Shown here: positions 46,620-58,145 of the stretch, piece by piece | Layout of the letters: each line of letters begins with the position of its first letter | How positions within the stretch are numbered: the first letter of the stretch is position 1 | NCBI GenBank assembly: GCA_032622095.1 | Contig: CP136069.1 | Span: 66,115,319 to 66,179,318 of the forward strand | Direction of reading: 5' to 3' | Length of the DNA: 64,000 nucleotides | Source of the DNA: Siphonodentalium dalli | Taxonomy: Eukaryota; Mollusca; Scaphopoda; Gadilida; Siphonodentaliidae | The notes under the pieces: model-generated | The model's input: the letters and a program-made list of their open reading frames with translations, nothing else | The model's database searches: none | What the model was told of the DNA's origin: nothing | Translations under genes and position numbers: made by a program

Positions 46620-47932
46620 GTGTTATAGGTAATCGGATTAACTAATTGGTGACTCTAAACTATTGTGTTTTGGGGTATTTGAGGTTTTTTGTGAAATAAT
46701 AATTTAGAAAGTGAATACATTTATTTTAAATGATAACTTTATTTAATCATAATAAACACATAAAATATAATAACAAACATGAGACATACATGATTTATAA
46801 ACTGTTAACAAAAGATATCAAACTCAATACATGACAAAGATGACTCAATGAAGTTTATAAAGTGCACATAAAAATATTAAGGTAAGAATCTTTTTAAGGA
46901 AGCCGATAAAATAAAATTTTAATTAAATTTAAATTTAAAAGTGGCAATTATTAATTTACTGTTTTAAATATAAAAATATTATTGAAATTATTATGTCAAT
47001 TTTGTTAATTAATTAATATTAATTTACTTTTTTAAATATAAAGGGAGATAACTTGCCAAATGTCATTAAAACATCGATAAATCTGGTGTATATATCGAAA
47101 TTGAGTACAAATTTCGGGATTGAAAAAAGACCACACAATGATGAAACTATATATCGATCGAATATACATGTCTCAAAGTTATCGGGGCGGAAATGCCCTT
47201 AACAACAATTTTTTCAATCCCATCATTTTATAGACAAAAGACAACCTAAATCGGTTGAACAAGGAGAGATGTTAACAATTAAAGTGAAAGATAACTAGTT
47301 GTGACTGGTATGCAAAAATTATGCATTTCGATTACACCCTTTTACGACCGGGTAGCATCATATCGCACGTTCGTAACTTGATTTTCACGTGCCACAAACG
47401 TACATTTTTATATTTCCACAGCCAATGTTGCTACTTGTGCTAACAAATTTTTATTAAAATGGTCAAATGTCACAGTCAATATATGAGCTGCATTAGATCA
47501 TCCTACAAATAGTCCTTGAATGTCGAAATGTTTGACAGTTTCGCTTGTTTGTTATCTTAACTTGCACTTTAACTATCATAAGTAACCATGAAAAAAACCC
47601 ACACTCTTTTGTTAATGGTAGTCTTTTATATTTTTAAACTATAGATTAACTATATAGTTTACAATGTGCTAGAATTTATCCAAAATACGACAAATTGTAT
47701 CTTGTTTTAGTGGAAATAAGTCACATGATAGCATGTTCCAGAAAATAACACAATATAACACAGTATAAACAGGATACACCTTATACACAATCATACACCT
47801 CTACCAGCCTGAGAACAGAAATTAGAATATCGGAATTGTCCGTATAAGAGAAGAATCGAACGCATTCTGAGATGTGCCACCCAGCACCGAACATGAAACT
47901 GTAAATTCTATGAATTCGGTAGGCCGTATTGC
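46620..47932. other. Very AT-rich intergenic DNA
   Basis: Dominated by A/T runs between 46690 and 47050. No gene or repeat structure supported. Confidence 0.45.
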
Positions 47933-47934
47933 CT

Positions 47935-48028
47935 ATTTGCTTAGATTAATCGACTGGCGGATTTCAGCGTCGACTTGTTTAATAATCGAGTCGACGCCGA
48001 TTAGTCAAATAATTGTTTCAACACTAGT
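47935..48028 (-). mobile_element. Possible hAT-type terminal fragment
   Basis: On the minus strand, TGTTGAAACAATTATTTGAC is followed by ATCGGCGTCGACTCGATTAT, then an inverted AGTCGACGCTG and AGTCGATTAATC. Such ATTAATCGA-rich foldbacks are common at hAT ends. No partner end found. Confidence 0.35.
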
Positions 48029-48299
48029 CAGAAACCATATATGCCTTGTGTAACAACAGTGAACTACTTGAAAAAGATCGATTGAACTTGAGAAGGATTG
48101 GTTTTGCAACAAATAGGTACCGACAGTATGATTATTATTATTAGGACAATAGTTGTCAGCAGCTTTTGAGATAAACTACATGTAGGTCACTGCGGATGGT
48201 CAGTTGAGCTCTTGATCTGCATGACAGGTGTTACACATGTGGTAATCAAAGAGTAATTACATGGAGTAATAACTGGATTTCCTTATAATCTTATATAGC

Positions 48300-48560
48300 C
48301 ATCAACGTTTTCCGAGTTTTGATGAAAAACATGGGCGCCAATGACCATCTTCGATTTTATTCTTTCCATGATTCAATAATTTGGTATACCCTACTTGTCC
48401 AATCGTTAATAACTTCATATGGATCTTCGGGATAACAACAAGATGGGAATAGTGTAGTTTTTCCGAATTTCGTTAAAAAACATGCCACTGACAGCGATTT
48501 TGGATATTACTATTAGCATTACTAAACTTTCCAGATTCATAATTGCTCCATTGACTGTAA
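48300..48560 (+). repeat. Dispersed repeat with TTTTTCCGAATTTCGTTAAA block, copy 1
   Basis: AACTTCATATGGATCTTCGG, TTTTTCCGAATTTCGTTAAA and CAGCGATTTTGGAT match units at 49560-49880. Confidence 0.65.
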
Positions 48561-48727
48561 CAGATGAAATTATCCCCCTCTTCGGATAGAGTGTCACTGA
48601 AACTTTATTTTGTCAGACTGCCTGTAGTCACTGATTATATGTGGAAATAATATGTAATAAGATGTAGCACTGTTTTATTTTATATTTACATGTAGTGCTG
48701 TTTTTATACAACAATTCCACCCAGGCT

Positions 48728-48830
48728 TCTCAACGGTACGCAGTACCGGTACCGGTACCGCCGGTACTCGGGAATTTTTGCGGTACCGGCACTGGTGTGC
48801 AGTACCGCCGGTACTCGGTACTGTGTTTGC
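48728..48830. repeat. GGTACC-rich palindromic repeat
   Basis: Multiple overlapping GGTACCGGTACC and CCGCCGGTACTCGG units. Such GGTACC-type strings occur at ends of some hAT elements, but I cannot pair it with another end. Confidence 0.6.
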
Positions 48831-49559
48831 ATTATGCACATTCGTAGATCAGCAGGCTGTTTGGCAAAATACAGTAGTATCAAGTTTCGCTCTTTAAATT
48901 ACACGCGATGTACATCGATCGTGATTGTATTCATAGCGCGAGAGGTCGGTCTCGGAAGGGTGGGTCCTGGTTTTTATGTGTCTATTATAACTCTTCAATG
49001 GTTAAATTCCAATTTTTTTGAAAGCACGGCATTGTGATATTGTTTTAATCTTGTGATTGGGACTTGGGATTGCAACTTATGTTTTTGTCTTTATTATTGC
49101 CCAGTTTTGGCAATTATACACTAAACCCAGTTACAATTTCTTATCATTTATTCACCAACAACCCCACCCACAAGTATGGCCCCACACGTTTTTGATTAAT
49201 CACATACACACGTACCCGTTCACATGTCGTATCACTTTGCAAATAAGGTCGACCATTTTGAATTTAAATGGGACTCATGGAACCTTCAGTTATAGAATCA
49301 CATCGGGAACGAATATCCACGAACCGTGCACAATGTAATTTGCTGAATAGACATGATAGTTCATATTTGGTATAGGAACTCGTGGAGAGAAATTGTTGCC
49401 TACCTTGACTCATTTTTGTTTATATTTAAAATGGCCGACCACGTGACTTTGCAAATACATTTATTCTGATTGAATATTGTGAAGTGAAAACCACCGATGT
49501 GTGTCGCGTTACGGAACACTTTCTATCAGTTGATCTTGAATTTTACTATTTTTATGGCT

Positions 49560-49880
49560 AAATAATTTGGTTGATCCCACAGACGACATCCCTTGTCCGA
49601 TCGTCACCAGAGTCCACAATGATCTTCTGGATAATCAGGATGAGAGTAATCTAATTTTTCCGAATTTCGTTAAAAAACATGACCACAGGCAGCAATTTTG
49701 TATCTTACTCTTTGCATGACTGAATTATGTAGCACCTGTACAGACCACATCCCTCATCTGATAGTCACCAAACTTCATATTGATCTTCGGGGTGACCACT
49801 AGATGGGAGCTATCGAATGCTTTGAATTTCTTTGGAAAACATTGTCGCCAGCAGTCATCTTCTATTTTGGTTTTTATATA
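49560..49880 (+). repeat. Two tandem units of about 175 bp
   Basis: ACATCCCTYRTCYGATMGTCACC, TGATCTTC, GAATTTC.TT..AAAACAT and GCAGYMATCTTST recur twice in tandem. A further copy is at 48300-48560. Confidence 0.7.
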
Positions 49881-50190
49881 CATGTATATCTCTTCATGCG
49901 GATAGCCAGTATTACTTAGGTAGTTCAACTTTCCGCATTCCTGTCATCATTTGAAATATAAAAATTTACCTGATACATGTAGTCCAATGGAAATTAACAA
50001 GCGTCCATAAATTAAATTTACCTATGATCCTATTATTCCTCACAATCACATGCACCCTTCAAAATTTTGTTTCGTCGTATCTATTTTTTATGACACCTAT
50101 GGTAATATTGATATAGATACATTTGTCAAACATGTCTTTGTACAATATACAGGTATATAGTTTGTAACTAAATCTAGAAATATATAATAC

Positions 50191-50575
50191 TAGCTGATGT
50201 ACTCGACTTCGTTCGGGCTATTTAGGGATTTCTTTGTGATCGCCTCCATCTGGGCAGTGCCCGGTATATACATCGTCTGGACAAACTATTGTTCAATTGG
50301 TCCAGAAACATGCCTATATCAGCACGTTCGAGGACATGGTCCCACGTGAAATTGGACCCGTTCATATTGCTCCCGGGATCAAAGTAGTCCTACACACAAA
50401 TGTTTAGTCGGATCGGTCAAGGTCCAGAAACATGGCTATGAGCGAGGTCAAGTTGACACGTTAAATACCAAATCCGAGTCGGATCGGTCGAGCAGTGTTC
50501 GAGTCTATAACACACATAGATACATGCATTCATACACATGCACATGCATACAGGTATTCCAAAATGTATAATAGA
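50191..50575 (+). mobile_element. RTE-type retroelement 3' tail or derived SINE, copy 2
   Basis: Begins CTAGCTGATGTACTCGACTT with the CGACTTCGTTCG stem-loop, contains CCCGGGATCAAAGTAGTCCT and GAGTCGGATCGGTCGAGCAG, and ends in an ACACA-rich tail. Matches 11911-12318. Confidence 0.55.
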
Positions 50576-51113
50576 TAGCTACAAGAATTCTATGATAAAT
50601 AGTTCACGGGCGACCTGATGCATGCATCTTAGTTTTCTTGTATTAAGTAGTTGTCGGTGTTTTGTGGGCATTCTCAGTGACACGCGGTGATTCTATAAGG
50701 CTGGTCAGTCTACATGATGTCTCTTGATTCATAATAATCCGCTTCACGCAAGTGTTGGAATGTTTTGCTTATCGCACATTCGTTACGTACTGCACATGTG
50801 TAGAAACAATTGTTGATTGATTGATTGTTTATTGCAAAGTCGTCAATTAAGGCGAAACATGCTATAACATATATACAATATTTACAATATTTACAATAAG
50901 TGGATAAGTTGGATAAGTGCATGGGTGCAACAAAATGAAAAATAACGTACTATTATTATTAGGTATTTATGTATGTTTTCGTTATGTTTTAGTTGGTATC
51001 GAATATTTATCAAATATAAAACAAAAACAAAAACCGACGTTAAACTGGATTAAATTATATTTTTATGTTGTTGTTGTTGTAACTGGGTTCAATCAGTCGG
51101 TCTCTTCTTGGTG

Positions 51114-51352
51114 TCAATATTCTGGCCAAGAGGCGACGTAATATCTCCACCCTGTACTCGCCTGAGTGTTAAGAGTTGGTAATCCGTAGATTATCTCACA
51201 GTTGTCGTGTGTCGATCCGTCTGTGTTGTAGTTGTATGATGCGCAACAAGCGTGTTCTTTGCACGCGATTGCACATTCTATACGACTGCGGGCGGATAGG
51301 ACGCGCTCAATTTTCTGTGTTGCTTTTGCGTTGTTCAGCCCGTGAAACTTGC
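51114..51352 (-). CDS. Fucolectin/PAN protein, last coding exon (PAN/Apple-like domain)
   Basis: Minus-strand exon starting after acceptor CTCACTTTCCAG at 51353 and ending at a TGA at 51114. It continues in phase 1 from the exon at 57236-56994. It encodes about 79 residues with a PAN/Apple-like pattern: a lead strand, then IECAIACKEHACCASYNYNT, then HDNCEIIYGL and a C-terminal GWRYYV strand. The paired and spaced Cys (CAIAC, CC, DNC) are those expected for the disulfide core. Only five Cys are seen, so one partner may be absent or in another segment. PAN domains bind proteins or sugars and are extracellular. The protein ends shortly after the domain. Candidate AATAAA on the minus strand near 50830. 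A broken copy lies at 40.2 and 44.9 kb. Confidence 0.75.
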
Positions 51353-51437
51353 CTGGAAAGTGAGATATCACTGCGATTAGACAAAGGAATGGATCAAATT
51401 CATATTGTAATATTTACATAGTCCGACTGTGATACGC

Positions 51438-51849
51438 TAAGTAATGGTTAGAGCACAATCCCATTGTTGCAATCGTTCCCTGATTTTTGGTAAAGCACAC
51501 CGATTCCCAAGGCTGGGGAAGGAATAGTTCAATGATTATCCCATTGTTAGGCACCCGCAACTCATAACAAACAATTCGCACGGGCGCTTCAAAGTGGGAA
51601 CAGTCCGTGTTGTTTCGGACATATCAATTCACATTCAGTTCATGTTAATCACGTTTTTGGGCGTGGCTAACCGGCTATTGTGTCCAATCGCGGCCAGCGC
51701 ACGGCACATTTCCAGTTTATTGCATTATGTGTGATCAATTGTGCTCTAAGTCGGTCAGAGCACGCGAATTGTTCTTTACCAGAATAAAGCTCGTCTCCGA
51801 CTCGATTGATTCTGGTAAAGAACAATTATTGTGCTCTAACCATTACTTA
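51438..51849. mobile_element. 412-bp MITE with 22-bp perfect terminal repeats
   Basis: Terminal repeat TAAGTAATGGTTAGAGCACA plus AT at 51438-51459, exactly inverted at 51828-51849. An inner inverted pair GAATTGTTCTTTACCAGAAT/TCTGGTAAAGAACAATT lies near the right end. No coding capacity. Part of its left side (GCACACCGATTCCCAAGG) recurs at about 27402. It sits in the intron of the fucolectin/PAN gene. Confidence 0.9.
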
Positions 51850-51983
51850 ACTGATTGGTGAACTGCCAGTTGAGTACCGCATTTTATATCAAAATTAAAC
51901 GCACCATATAACATGATCCCCCGCCGTCACGTTTTGTTGACTTTGATGACTAAAACGAATGATAGAATAACCGGACGTGTTGA

Positions 51984-52664
51984 TTAAAGATACATAATCC
52001 GATTAAACGCCCCTAAATTAAAATTCCTTTGGCCTCGGTTGATTCGAGTCGAGGAACCCACCCATCAAAGCTCAGAGTTATTAGATATCAATTTTTGAAA
52101 TCTGTTATTTTTCGCCACCGGGAATATTTGACGGCTTGGCAAAAATCTTACAGAAATAGTACAGACATGCGCACACGCAATTACGAGAGGTCACACAAGG
52201 TCGATGCTCCATGTGTGTTCACTGGCGACCAAATGATTTGTAATAGAAGTCGATAAAAAGCATCGCCATCAACAAGAATGCGGTATGTTGTGATAGTTGA
52301 TGACGGATACATGAATTATACTTAATTAAATATGTAATAATGTTTTATCCATGCAAATAGCCATGATATATGGCACCATGTTGGTTACACGTGGAAATAC
52401 TATGTGTTTTCAATTCGTGACAACAATTGTTGGGGAATTCCAATTTGAATTAGGAATCACCATATATGGAAGTTGTAAACCACACTCACTCATCTTCAAA
52501 TTGCCAAGAAAAACGGTTATTGTAGTAATTTTACGACAAATATGATATCGTGATTGGTATTCTTGTGAGTATTTTTTGGATAACTTAATCGGCTTTTGGT
52601 GAAATTCCGTTGTTGTTGTACCTGGATGATACAGGGACCATCGAATCGGATTGTGTACCTTTAA
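51984..52664. mobile_element. TTAAAGRTAC-family element, long copy (681 bp)
   Basis: Ends TTAAAGATACATAATCCGAT and, inverted, TTAAAGGTACACAATCCGAT. The middle from about 52170 to 52600 is not shared with short copies, so it is either a fuller element or one with an insertion. A twin copy is at 62151-62831. Confidence 0.75.
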
Positions 52665-53467
52665 GTGTGCAGTCGTAGACTAAGCTATAAATAGTTTGAC
52701 AGGTAGGAATGTTGGGCTAACTTGCAGTGCTGCATGATATAGTATTTTGATTGTCAAACAATTGGAACATGGAAACTGCAGACCGATTTCAAAAGAAAAA
52801 ATTCAGCTGATTTCATAGAAATTAATATGGAAAAATCTATATAAATATAAGAAATTATGTAGTTTTAGTGTTTTTTTAGCGGTATGTCGCTGTGGCCGCT
52901 GGGACATTTATATTATTGTGAAATGTTACACACTACGATATTTACTAAAAATTCATGTAAAATTTTACAAGTGATATCTCTGTCGTAATCCATACCAAGT
53001 ATCACACAGTAATCTGAGTACAGATACGAACGGGTTGATGAGGCATTGTGCAGCTTTCCGTATCTGAGTACAACCAATGCCGTCTCGTCATTTTCATAAT
53101 AGAGTTATTGTTCGTTGTTTGTTGGTAGAATGAATATCTTAGTGTAAATATATTTTTTATTTCCAAATCCGAACAAATAACATGATATACAAACGACTCA
53201 TAAATGCAAAATAGACGTGTTAATATATGGATACCAGGATCGGACAACAAGCCCGAGGGCTTATATGAAGTATGTTCCCCTTTGACTAAATGTCGCGTAC
53301 CCAATACGTGAGAGAGGGGTATAGTTCAAACGGGAATGGTTGGAAATAACGATTTTCAGAGAATTGGATATATATAGCAGAATCTGAGTTAGACATGGAA
53401 TAAAAAGGAAGAAGATAGTACTCATGATAGCAGGGGCAGAGAAAGAAGAGAGGGGGAGAGAAGGGGG

Positions 53468-53469
<2 letters not shown>

Positions 53470-53528
<59 letters not shown>
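53470..53528. repeat. (GA)n microsatellite, 59 bp
   Basis: About 29 uninterrupted GA units. The poly-Ser/Leu frame is an artefact of this. Confidence 0.97.
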
Positions 53529-53531
<3 letters not shown>

Positions 53532-53883
53532 CCTGACAATAAGAAATAGATCTATCCCCCCCCCCCCCAGCCAGTACGTGTTTATTTTATAATTGCAGGA
53601 AATATGCTCATATTGGCATTATTTGGAAACTTAAATACGCTCTATATGTGCATAAACGCAGGTGTTCGATGTTCAAAAAGATCCTTCACCCCACTGCTTG
53701 TCTTTGTCTGCTTACTTGCTTCATTTATAGAGCTGAAATCGAGGCTTGCCCAGGCAACCACATCTATGGATTCAGGTTTATGCCACACCGGATGCGCGTG
53801 TAAACTATACTGTATATCTATCTAACCGGAGAACTGTTGAACGCGACAAAACGTCAACTATACTAGTATATTCTTTGTCTTAA

Positions 53884-54264
53884 CCCTTTACCCAACAGAA
53901 GGGCCCTGTGCCAATGCATTCTCTTATATATGCGAGTCGACCATAGGTCGCCTCGCATATATAAGAGAATGCATTGGCTTAACACATTAAAAATTATAAA
54001 ATTGTTAAAGAATGTAAGAAAAAATGGTAAAAAAAGATTTTTTTAGGCCAATGCATTCTCTTATATATGCGAGGGGACCTATGGTCGACTCGCATATATA
54101 AGAGAATGCATTGGCACAGGGCATACCTGTAACTATCACAATGTGGTCAAGGAGCCGGTTCCAATGATATCCATATTTGTATGGTTCTATTGAGACAGAC
54201 CGATGATATTTTAGGCTGTTGAAGCATTATTTGGCCGGTTTTGGCCGTTTTGTTGGGTAAAGGG
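53884..54264 (+). mobile_element. piggyBac-like TTAA MITE, family 1, copy 4 (381 bp)
   Basis: TTAA at 53880-53883 and 54265-54268, with CCCTTTACCCAACA ends. Two 69-bp hairpins; the right one has a single G-for-C type change (GAGGGGACC). Very similar to 10345-10736. Confidence 0.92.
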
Positions 54265-54326
54265 TTAAGTTTTCACTATATTTTCCGGTGTCCCAGCACC
54301 TGCATAGTCCGTACTACGGGAAACAA

Positions 54327-54520
54327 CCAAAGCAAGCGAAAAAAATCAAACGAAATTTCGCGCATTACATAATTATATACGTGTAGTGCTACGCTTTCTG
54401 ATGGAAACCAAGTGCACGGGCACTATTTGTATTTTGTCGCCGAGGAAAAGGCAAAGAATTACAACGAAACAATATCCAACGAAATTTCGTTTGACTATTT
54501 CGCTTTCATAGCTTGTTCCG
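54327..54520. repeat. TTCG-type foldback, small copy
   Basis: AAGCAAGCGAAAAAAATCAA, ACGAAATTTCG at the left is matched inversely by ACGAAATTTCGTTTGACTAT, TTCGCTTTC at the right. Related in wording to 28087-28605. Confidence 0.7.
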
Positions 54521-54589
54521 CCATGCAATATATACAGTGGTTTACAAGCGCACCCGGGTGGCATTAACGGGATTCCATACATTTCGAAT

Positions 54590-54780
54590 GGTCGGCCACG
54601 CGTGTTGTATCACTAGATTCCATATATGGATTGTTAACGACGATCAGGCTATCCTGACTCGCTCCAGTATTCAAGTTGGCTGACCTGCCCAGGGCAGTCT
54701 TTCTGAGTGGTCGGCCACGCGTTTTGTATTTCTAGATTCCATCTATAGATTGTTATGGGCGATCAGGATTTCAGGTTGTA
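54590..54780 (+). repeat. Two-copy tandem repeat, 119-bp period
   Basis: GTCGGCCACGCGTKTTGTAT, CTAGATTCCATMTATRGATT and GCGATCAGG recur at 54591 and 54710. Confidence 0.8.
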
Positions 54781-55130
54781 CATGCTCTGATCTCAACTCT
54801 CGTCGCCAAGAATTTTTTTCATACTTATACCAGCCATTCCGTTGTGTGACGCGGGCCACAGTGTAAACACAAGTGGATTAGTTTTTAGATGGAGAATAAC
54901 CGTGCCAAATTTTTATTATAATGGAACCCATATTTCGGAGAGAGAAAAACACCCATAAATATTAAGGGGAACTTACGTTTTATGTGTTAGTTTCCGGAGG
55001 ACGCATAATAATAATTTATATTTTTATAATAATAATTTATGTTGTAATACGACCCTGCCTAACTATGATTAAAAGCCATGTCTTGATTGGCCAGTTGCCC
55101 GAGTTGCCATGGCTATCTCGTTCCAGTTTT

Positions 55131-55163
55131 GTGGTACAATTCTACTTTTTCCAATTGTACCAC
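55131..55163. repeat. 11-bp perfect inverted repeat
   Basis: GTGGTACAATT and AATTGTACCAC around an 11-nt loop. The GTGGTACAA core also appears in the long hairpin at 56132-56278. Confidence 0.85.
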
Positions 55164-55639
55164 GAACAAAATCGGTTTATTCAGATCGCCGCACGCGACT
55201 TTTCCCGTCTTTTCTAACTCCGCGCAAACGGGGCATCATAGGAGTACACCCGCACCCGTAACCCTTTGAATTTTGCTACATCTTGACAATCTTGCGAATT
55301 TTCTAGCGATTTGTCGCTTGAAAGCAGTTTGGTTGCCAATGAATATGGTCCAAATGATGTTATGGTATATTGATATATGTTACGACCAAAGAAAGTTACT
55401 TAATAGGTATATTAAATGACAAAATAAATCAGTAAAATTGTATTTGCCATGGGGCCGGGCTGTGCATTCGTCGATTCGAATCTCGATCATATTCGATATT
55501 TCGGAATCAAGTTGAAACTGAAAGCGTTTTTTTTTGTTCACCAGAAGGGAAATAAGATTAGTTTAGTAAACTAGATCATTTAGATCGCTTTGTGTAAGGA
55601 AAATGGTCCATAGTCGATGATCATATTCATGATGTCCCA

Positions 55640-55900
55640 ACAACGTTCAACACAGAAATGACCGCAATGGCGATTGTGATTTGGGGGGCTAACCCCGGGA
55701 TGGTCGATTTTTTTTTTTTTGAGTAATGATAAAAATGGCGATAAATGACGTTAAATGACCGCAATATAAGAGAGTGGTTCGGGGGGCTAGCCCGGGATTG
55801 TCGAAAGGGCCGAGAGGTCTGTTCCTTCACCCCTCACAATTTTGTTTTGGAGTAATGATAAAAATGGCGATAAATGACGTTAAATGACCGCAATCGTGTT
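55640..55900 (+). repeat. Two-copy tandem repeat, about 129-bp period
   Basis: GAGTAATGATAAAAATGGCG then ATAAATGACGTTAAATGACC at 55721 and 55850. The preceding GGGGGGCTAR.CCCGGGATKGTCGA segment is duplicated too. Confidence 0.85.
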
Positions 55901-56131
55901 TCCTGTACAATTTAAATGAAAGGCACGGGCGCCGCTGAAAACACATCCTTTTTCAACCAATCACAACGATTATTTACGCAAACAAATTACCAGAGTACTC
56001 CGTGCAAAGAATTCGAATACGCCCAATAAGAATTACACCACGAAATGTTTTCTCATCTGAGACCGAAAAAGCGCAGTATTTCGTTGACTATTCAGTCGAA
56101 TTAAGACCAGAAACTTTCAGTCGTATTATAA

Positions 56132-56278
56132 AAGAAATAAATACACGGTGTATCGGTGTGTATGGTAAAGTTGTACCACAAAAAACTGATTGTAGGACGA
56201 CGCTACGCGTCGTCCTACAATCAGTTTTTTGTGGTACAACTTGACCATACACACCGATACACCGTGTGTTTATTTCTT
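56132..56278. repeat. 147-bp hairpin with 72-bp arms
   Basis: Arms 56132-56203 and 56207-56278 around a 3-nt loop, with only two mismatches in 72 positions (near 56146 and 56167). The centre is GGACGACGCTACGCGTCGTC. The left arm includes TTGTACCACAAAAAACTGAT. No clear terminal element boundary. Confidence 0.95.
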
Positions 56279-56993
56279 AATTATATAACCTAAAACCACA
56301 TGTGTACGGTATATACAAAGTGAATATGTTGTTACAACATGTGGGATAAAATATATACATAACAGTAATCTATACTAAATACATAACATGTAACACCACG
56401 CGCACGTGAGTGTTATGTACATTGCTAACAGTTTCAAACATGGACATATACAATCTCTACCAGAGCGCACCAGTCATACTTCCTTTCTGACCATTCGCCG
56501 GCTGGATACTAGTCTGTGGTTTTCTATATTTAGCGTGGGTTTTTCTAGAAAATGGCGAAACCGCGATAGACCAAATCAAATTTCCTGTGTTCTTTGAAAA
56601 CAATTCCCGTACTAAAAACTTATTGACAAATGGCGAATTATGGTGGTAGCTTTGTTGACGATTTTCGCACTTTATTTAGCAAAATGGCAGCAAATAGGAA
56701 CTCTGGTGTTTGACTGGCCATGAATGTTGTCGTCCATGTGCGTTTAGACTTTGATAAATTAATCGGAGAACCAAATCACACCGTTTATCACTATAGTTCT
56801 TTGGTTCTTGAGGGCCTTTCCAAACTTAAGGTACGAAATTAGAAATTTATTTTTCGATATTTTGTGTGCTTAGTAACGACAACATGTTGCTCTATTTGTA
56901 TTCGCTTAGCCTATATTTTTATATCTCGGAAGTACAATGGAGACGGTAATTCCGTCAAATCCTAAATTGGAGATAATTGAAACTAAGACTAAC
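56279..56993. other. Intronic DNA of the fucolectin/PAN gene, nothing recognised
   Basis: No repeat or gene recognised between the hairpin and the FTP exon. Confidence 0.4.
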
Positions 56994-57236
56994 CTGAATG
57001 AAATATGTCGAGATCACTGTATATTTCCAACTCGCACATGGTCATAACATTTCCCAAACCTATGGCTTGAAGTCGCACATATCTCCCATGAACTGGAGTT
57101 GTGCAGTTGAAATAAATATATTGGCCGAACGTTCCTGTTCCAGGGAAGTATAAGCATTCAGATGTGAAGCCAGAAAAGTCAGTAGGGTTCACCATAGATA
57201 CTGAAGTGTGGATCTTGAAGTTGCTCAGTCTCTCGG
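56994..57236 (-). CDS. Fucolectin/PAN protein, penultimate exon (FTP/F5-8C domain end)
   Basis: A 243-bp minus-strand exon between acceptor CATATTGACAG (ending 57237) and donor CAG|GTTAGT (from 56993). It begins with two bases of a codon and ends with one, so both borders are phase 1, the usual design of shuffled extracellular-domain exons. It encodes ERLSNFKIHTS, a loop with three Cys (TSEC, YFNC, MTMC) and GRYVRLQAIGLGNVMTMCEL then EIY. GRYVR.Q...(L/M)T.CE.E.Y is the C-terminal signature of fucolectin-tachylectin-4-pentraxin (FTP) domains, which bind fucose and calcium. The residues that contact fucose lie mainly upstream, in exons I cannot find in this window. It joins in phase to the PAN exon at 51352. 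Confidence 0.75.
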
Positions 57237-57726
57237 CTGTCAATATGATCAGACATGTATGTTAAAGTCACTGCGGTTTGAGCCCCGAACTAAACCTAAC
57301 AATATTTGATTTTGATTTGTTCCCGGTATCGAAATATGTCGATAAATACTTAAACTACATTTCTATGAGCATTATATGTCCCAGCAAGACGCACTGAAGT
57401 CATCCAAAAATACAACTTTGAACAAGGTGTTTATGTCCGAAACAGAACGCAGCCATTTGCACGACACAGAACAGAAAAGAGCGTTCCGCGTTAGTCTATT
57501 GCTGATATGGTCGAAATAAAGAGCGTCAGTTTAACTGCTGTGCGAAATGAAAACATCTGGAAAATGGCTGTGGTCATGGATGGTATTTTTTCAGAGCGTA
57601 TGAAGGCACTCTATCGTAGACAAAATTTGGAAGCTCGAATAAGTCATGCCCGTTTAAAGATACCTTGTCCTAGTTTGTATCAAATTAGTTAAAACTTTCA
57701 GTTTATGCAGTGACTTACTAGGCAAA

Positions 57727-57758
<32 letters not shown>

Positions 57759-57797
57759 CGTATGACACAATCATCGCGATAAAAATACAAATGAATC
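57237..57797. other. Upstream intron of the fucolectin/PAN gene
   Basis: Contains two AAAGAGCGTT motifs (about 57477 and 57523) and an ATAAATAAATAAATAA run near 57728-57756. TTCTATGAGCATTATA at 57361 also occurs at about 21077. Confidence 0.4.
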
Positions 57798-58145
57798 CAG
57801 AATATCATTACAGAGAACGCTCTTTATATAGGAGTACAGAATATCATTACGGAGAACGCTCTTTATACAGGAGTACAGAATATCATTACGGAGAACGCTC
57901 TTTATATAGGAGTACAGAATATAATTACTGATAACGCTCTTTATACAGGAGTACAGAATATCATTACGGAGAACGCTTTTAATATAGGAGTACAGAATAT
58001 AATTACGGAGAACGCTCTTTATATAGGAGTACAGAATAGCATTACGGAGAACGCATTTATATAGGAGTATAGAAAATATCATTACGGAGAACGCTCTTTA
58101 TATAGGAGTACAGAATATAATTACTGATAACGCTCTTTATATATG
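57798..58145 (-). repeat. 39-bp minisatellite, about 9 copies
   Basis: Unit GGAGTACAGAATATCATTAC followed by GGAGAACGCTCTTTATATA. Because 39 is divisible by three, a minus-strand frame of 13-residue repeats stays open. This is an expected by-product and no gene is called. Confidence 0.92.

Larger units (their letters stand above)
51900..53808. repeat. Duplicated segment, left copy
   Basis: Near-identical to 62069-64000. The offset is 10,167 bp for most of its length and 10,192 bp after the (GA)n tract, which differs in length. The left edge is sharp (CGCACCATATAACATG against CGCACCATAACATG). It carries a TTAAAGRTAC element, the microsatellite and a poly-C run. Confidence 0.97.

Noticed and set aside
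52029-53304. Three frames conserved exactly in the second copy (62196-63471), apparently a conserved gene
   Set aside because: Identity covers non-coding DNA equally, so it reflects duplication, not protein conservation. One frame lies inside a MITE.
53261-53539. Ser-Leu repeat protein (also at 63453-63731)
   Set aside because: Direct translation of the (GA)n microsatellite.
57771-58082. Minus-strand protein made of 13-residue repeats
   Set aside because: The DNA unit is 39 bp, so any stop-free frame must repeat every 13 residues. There is no start context, splice signal or known fold.
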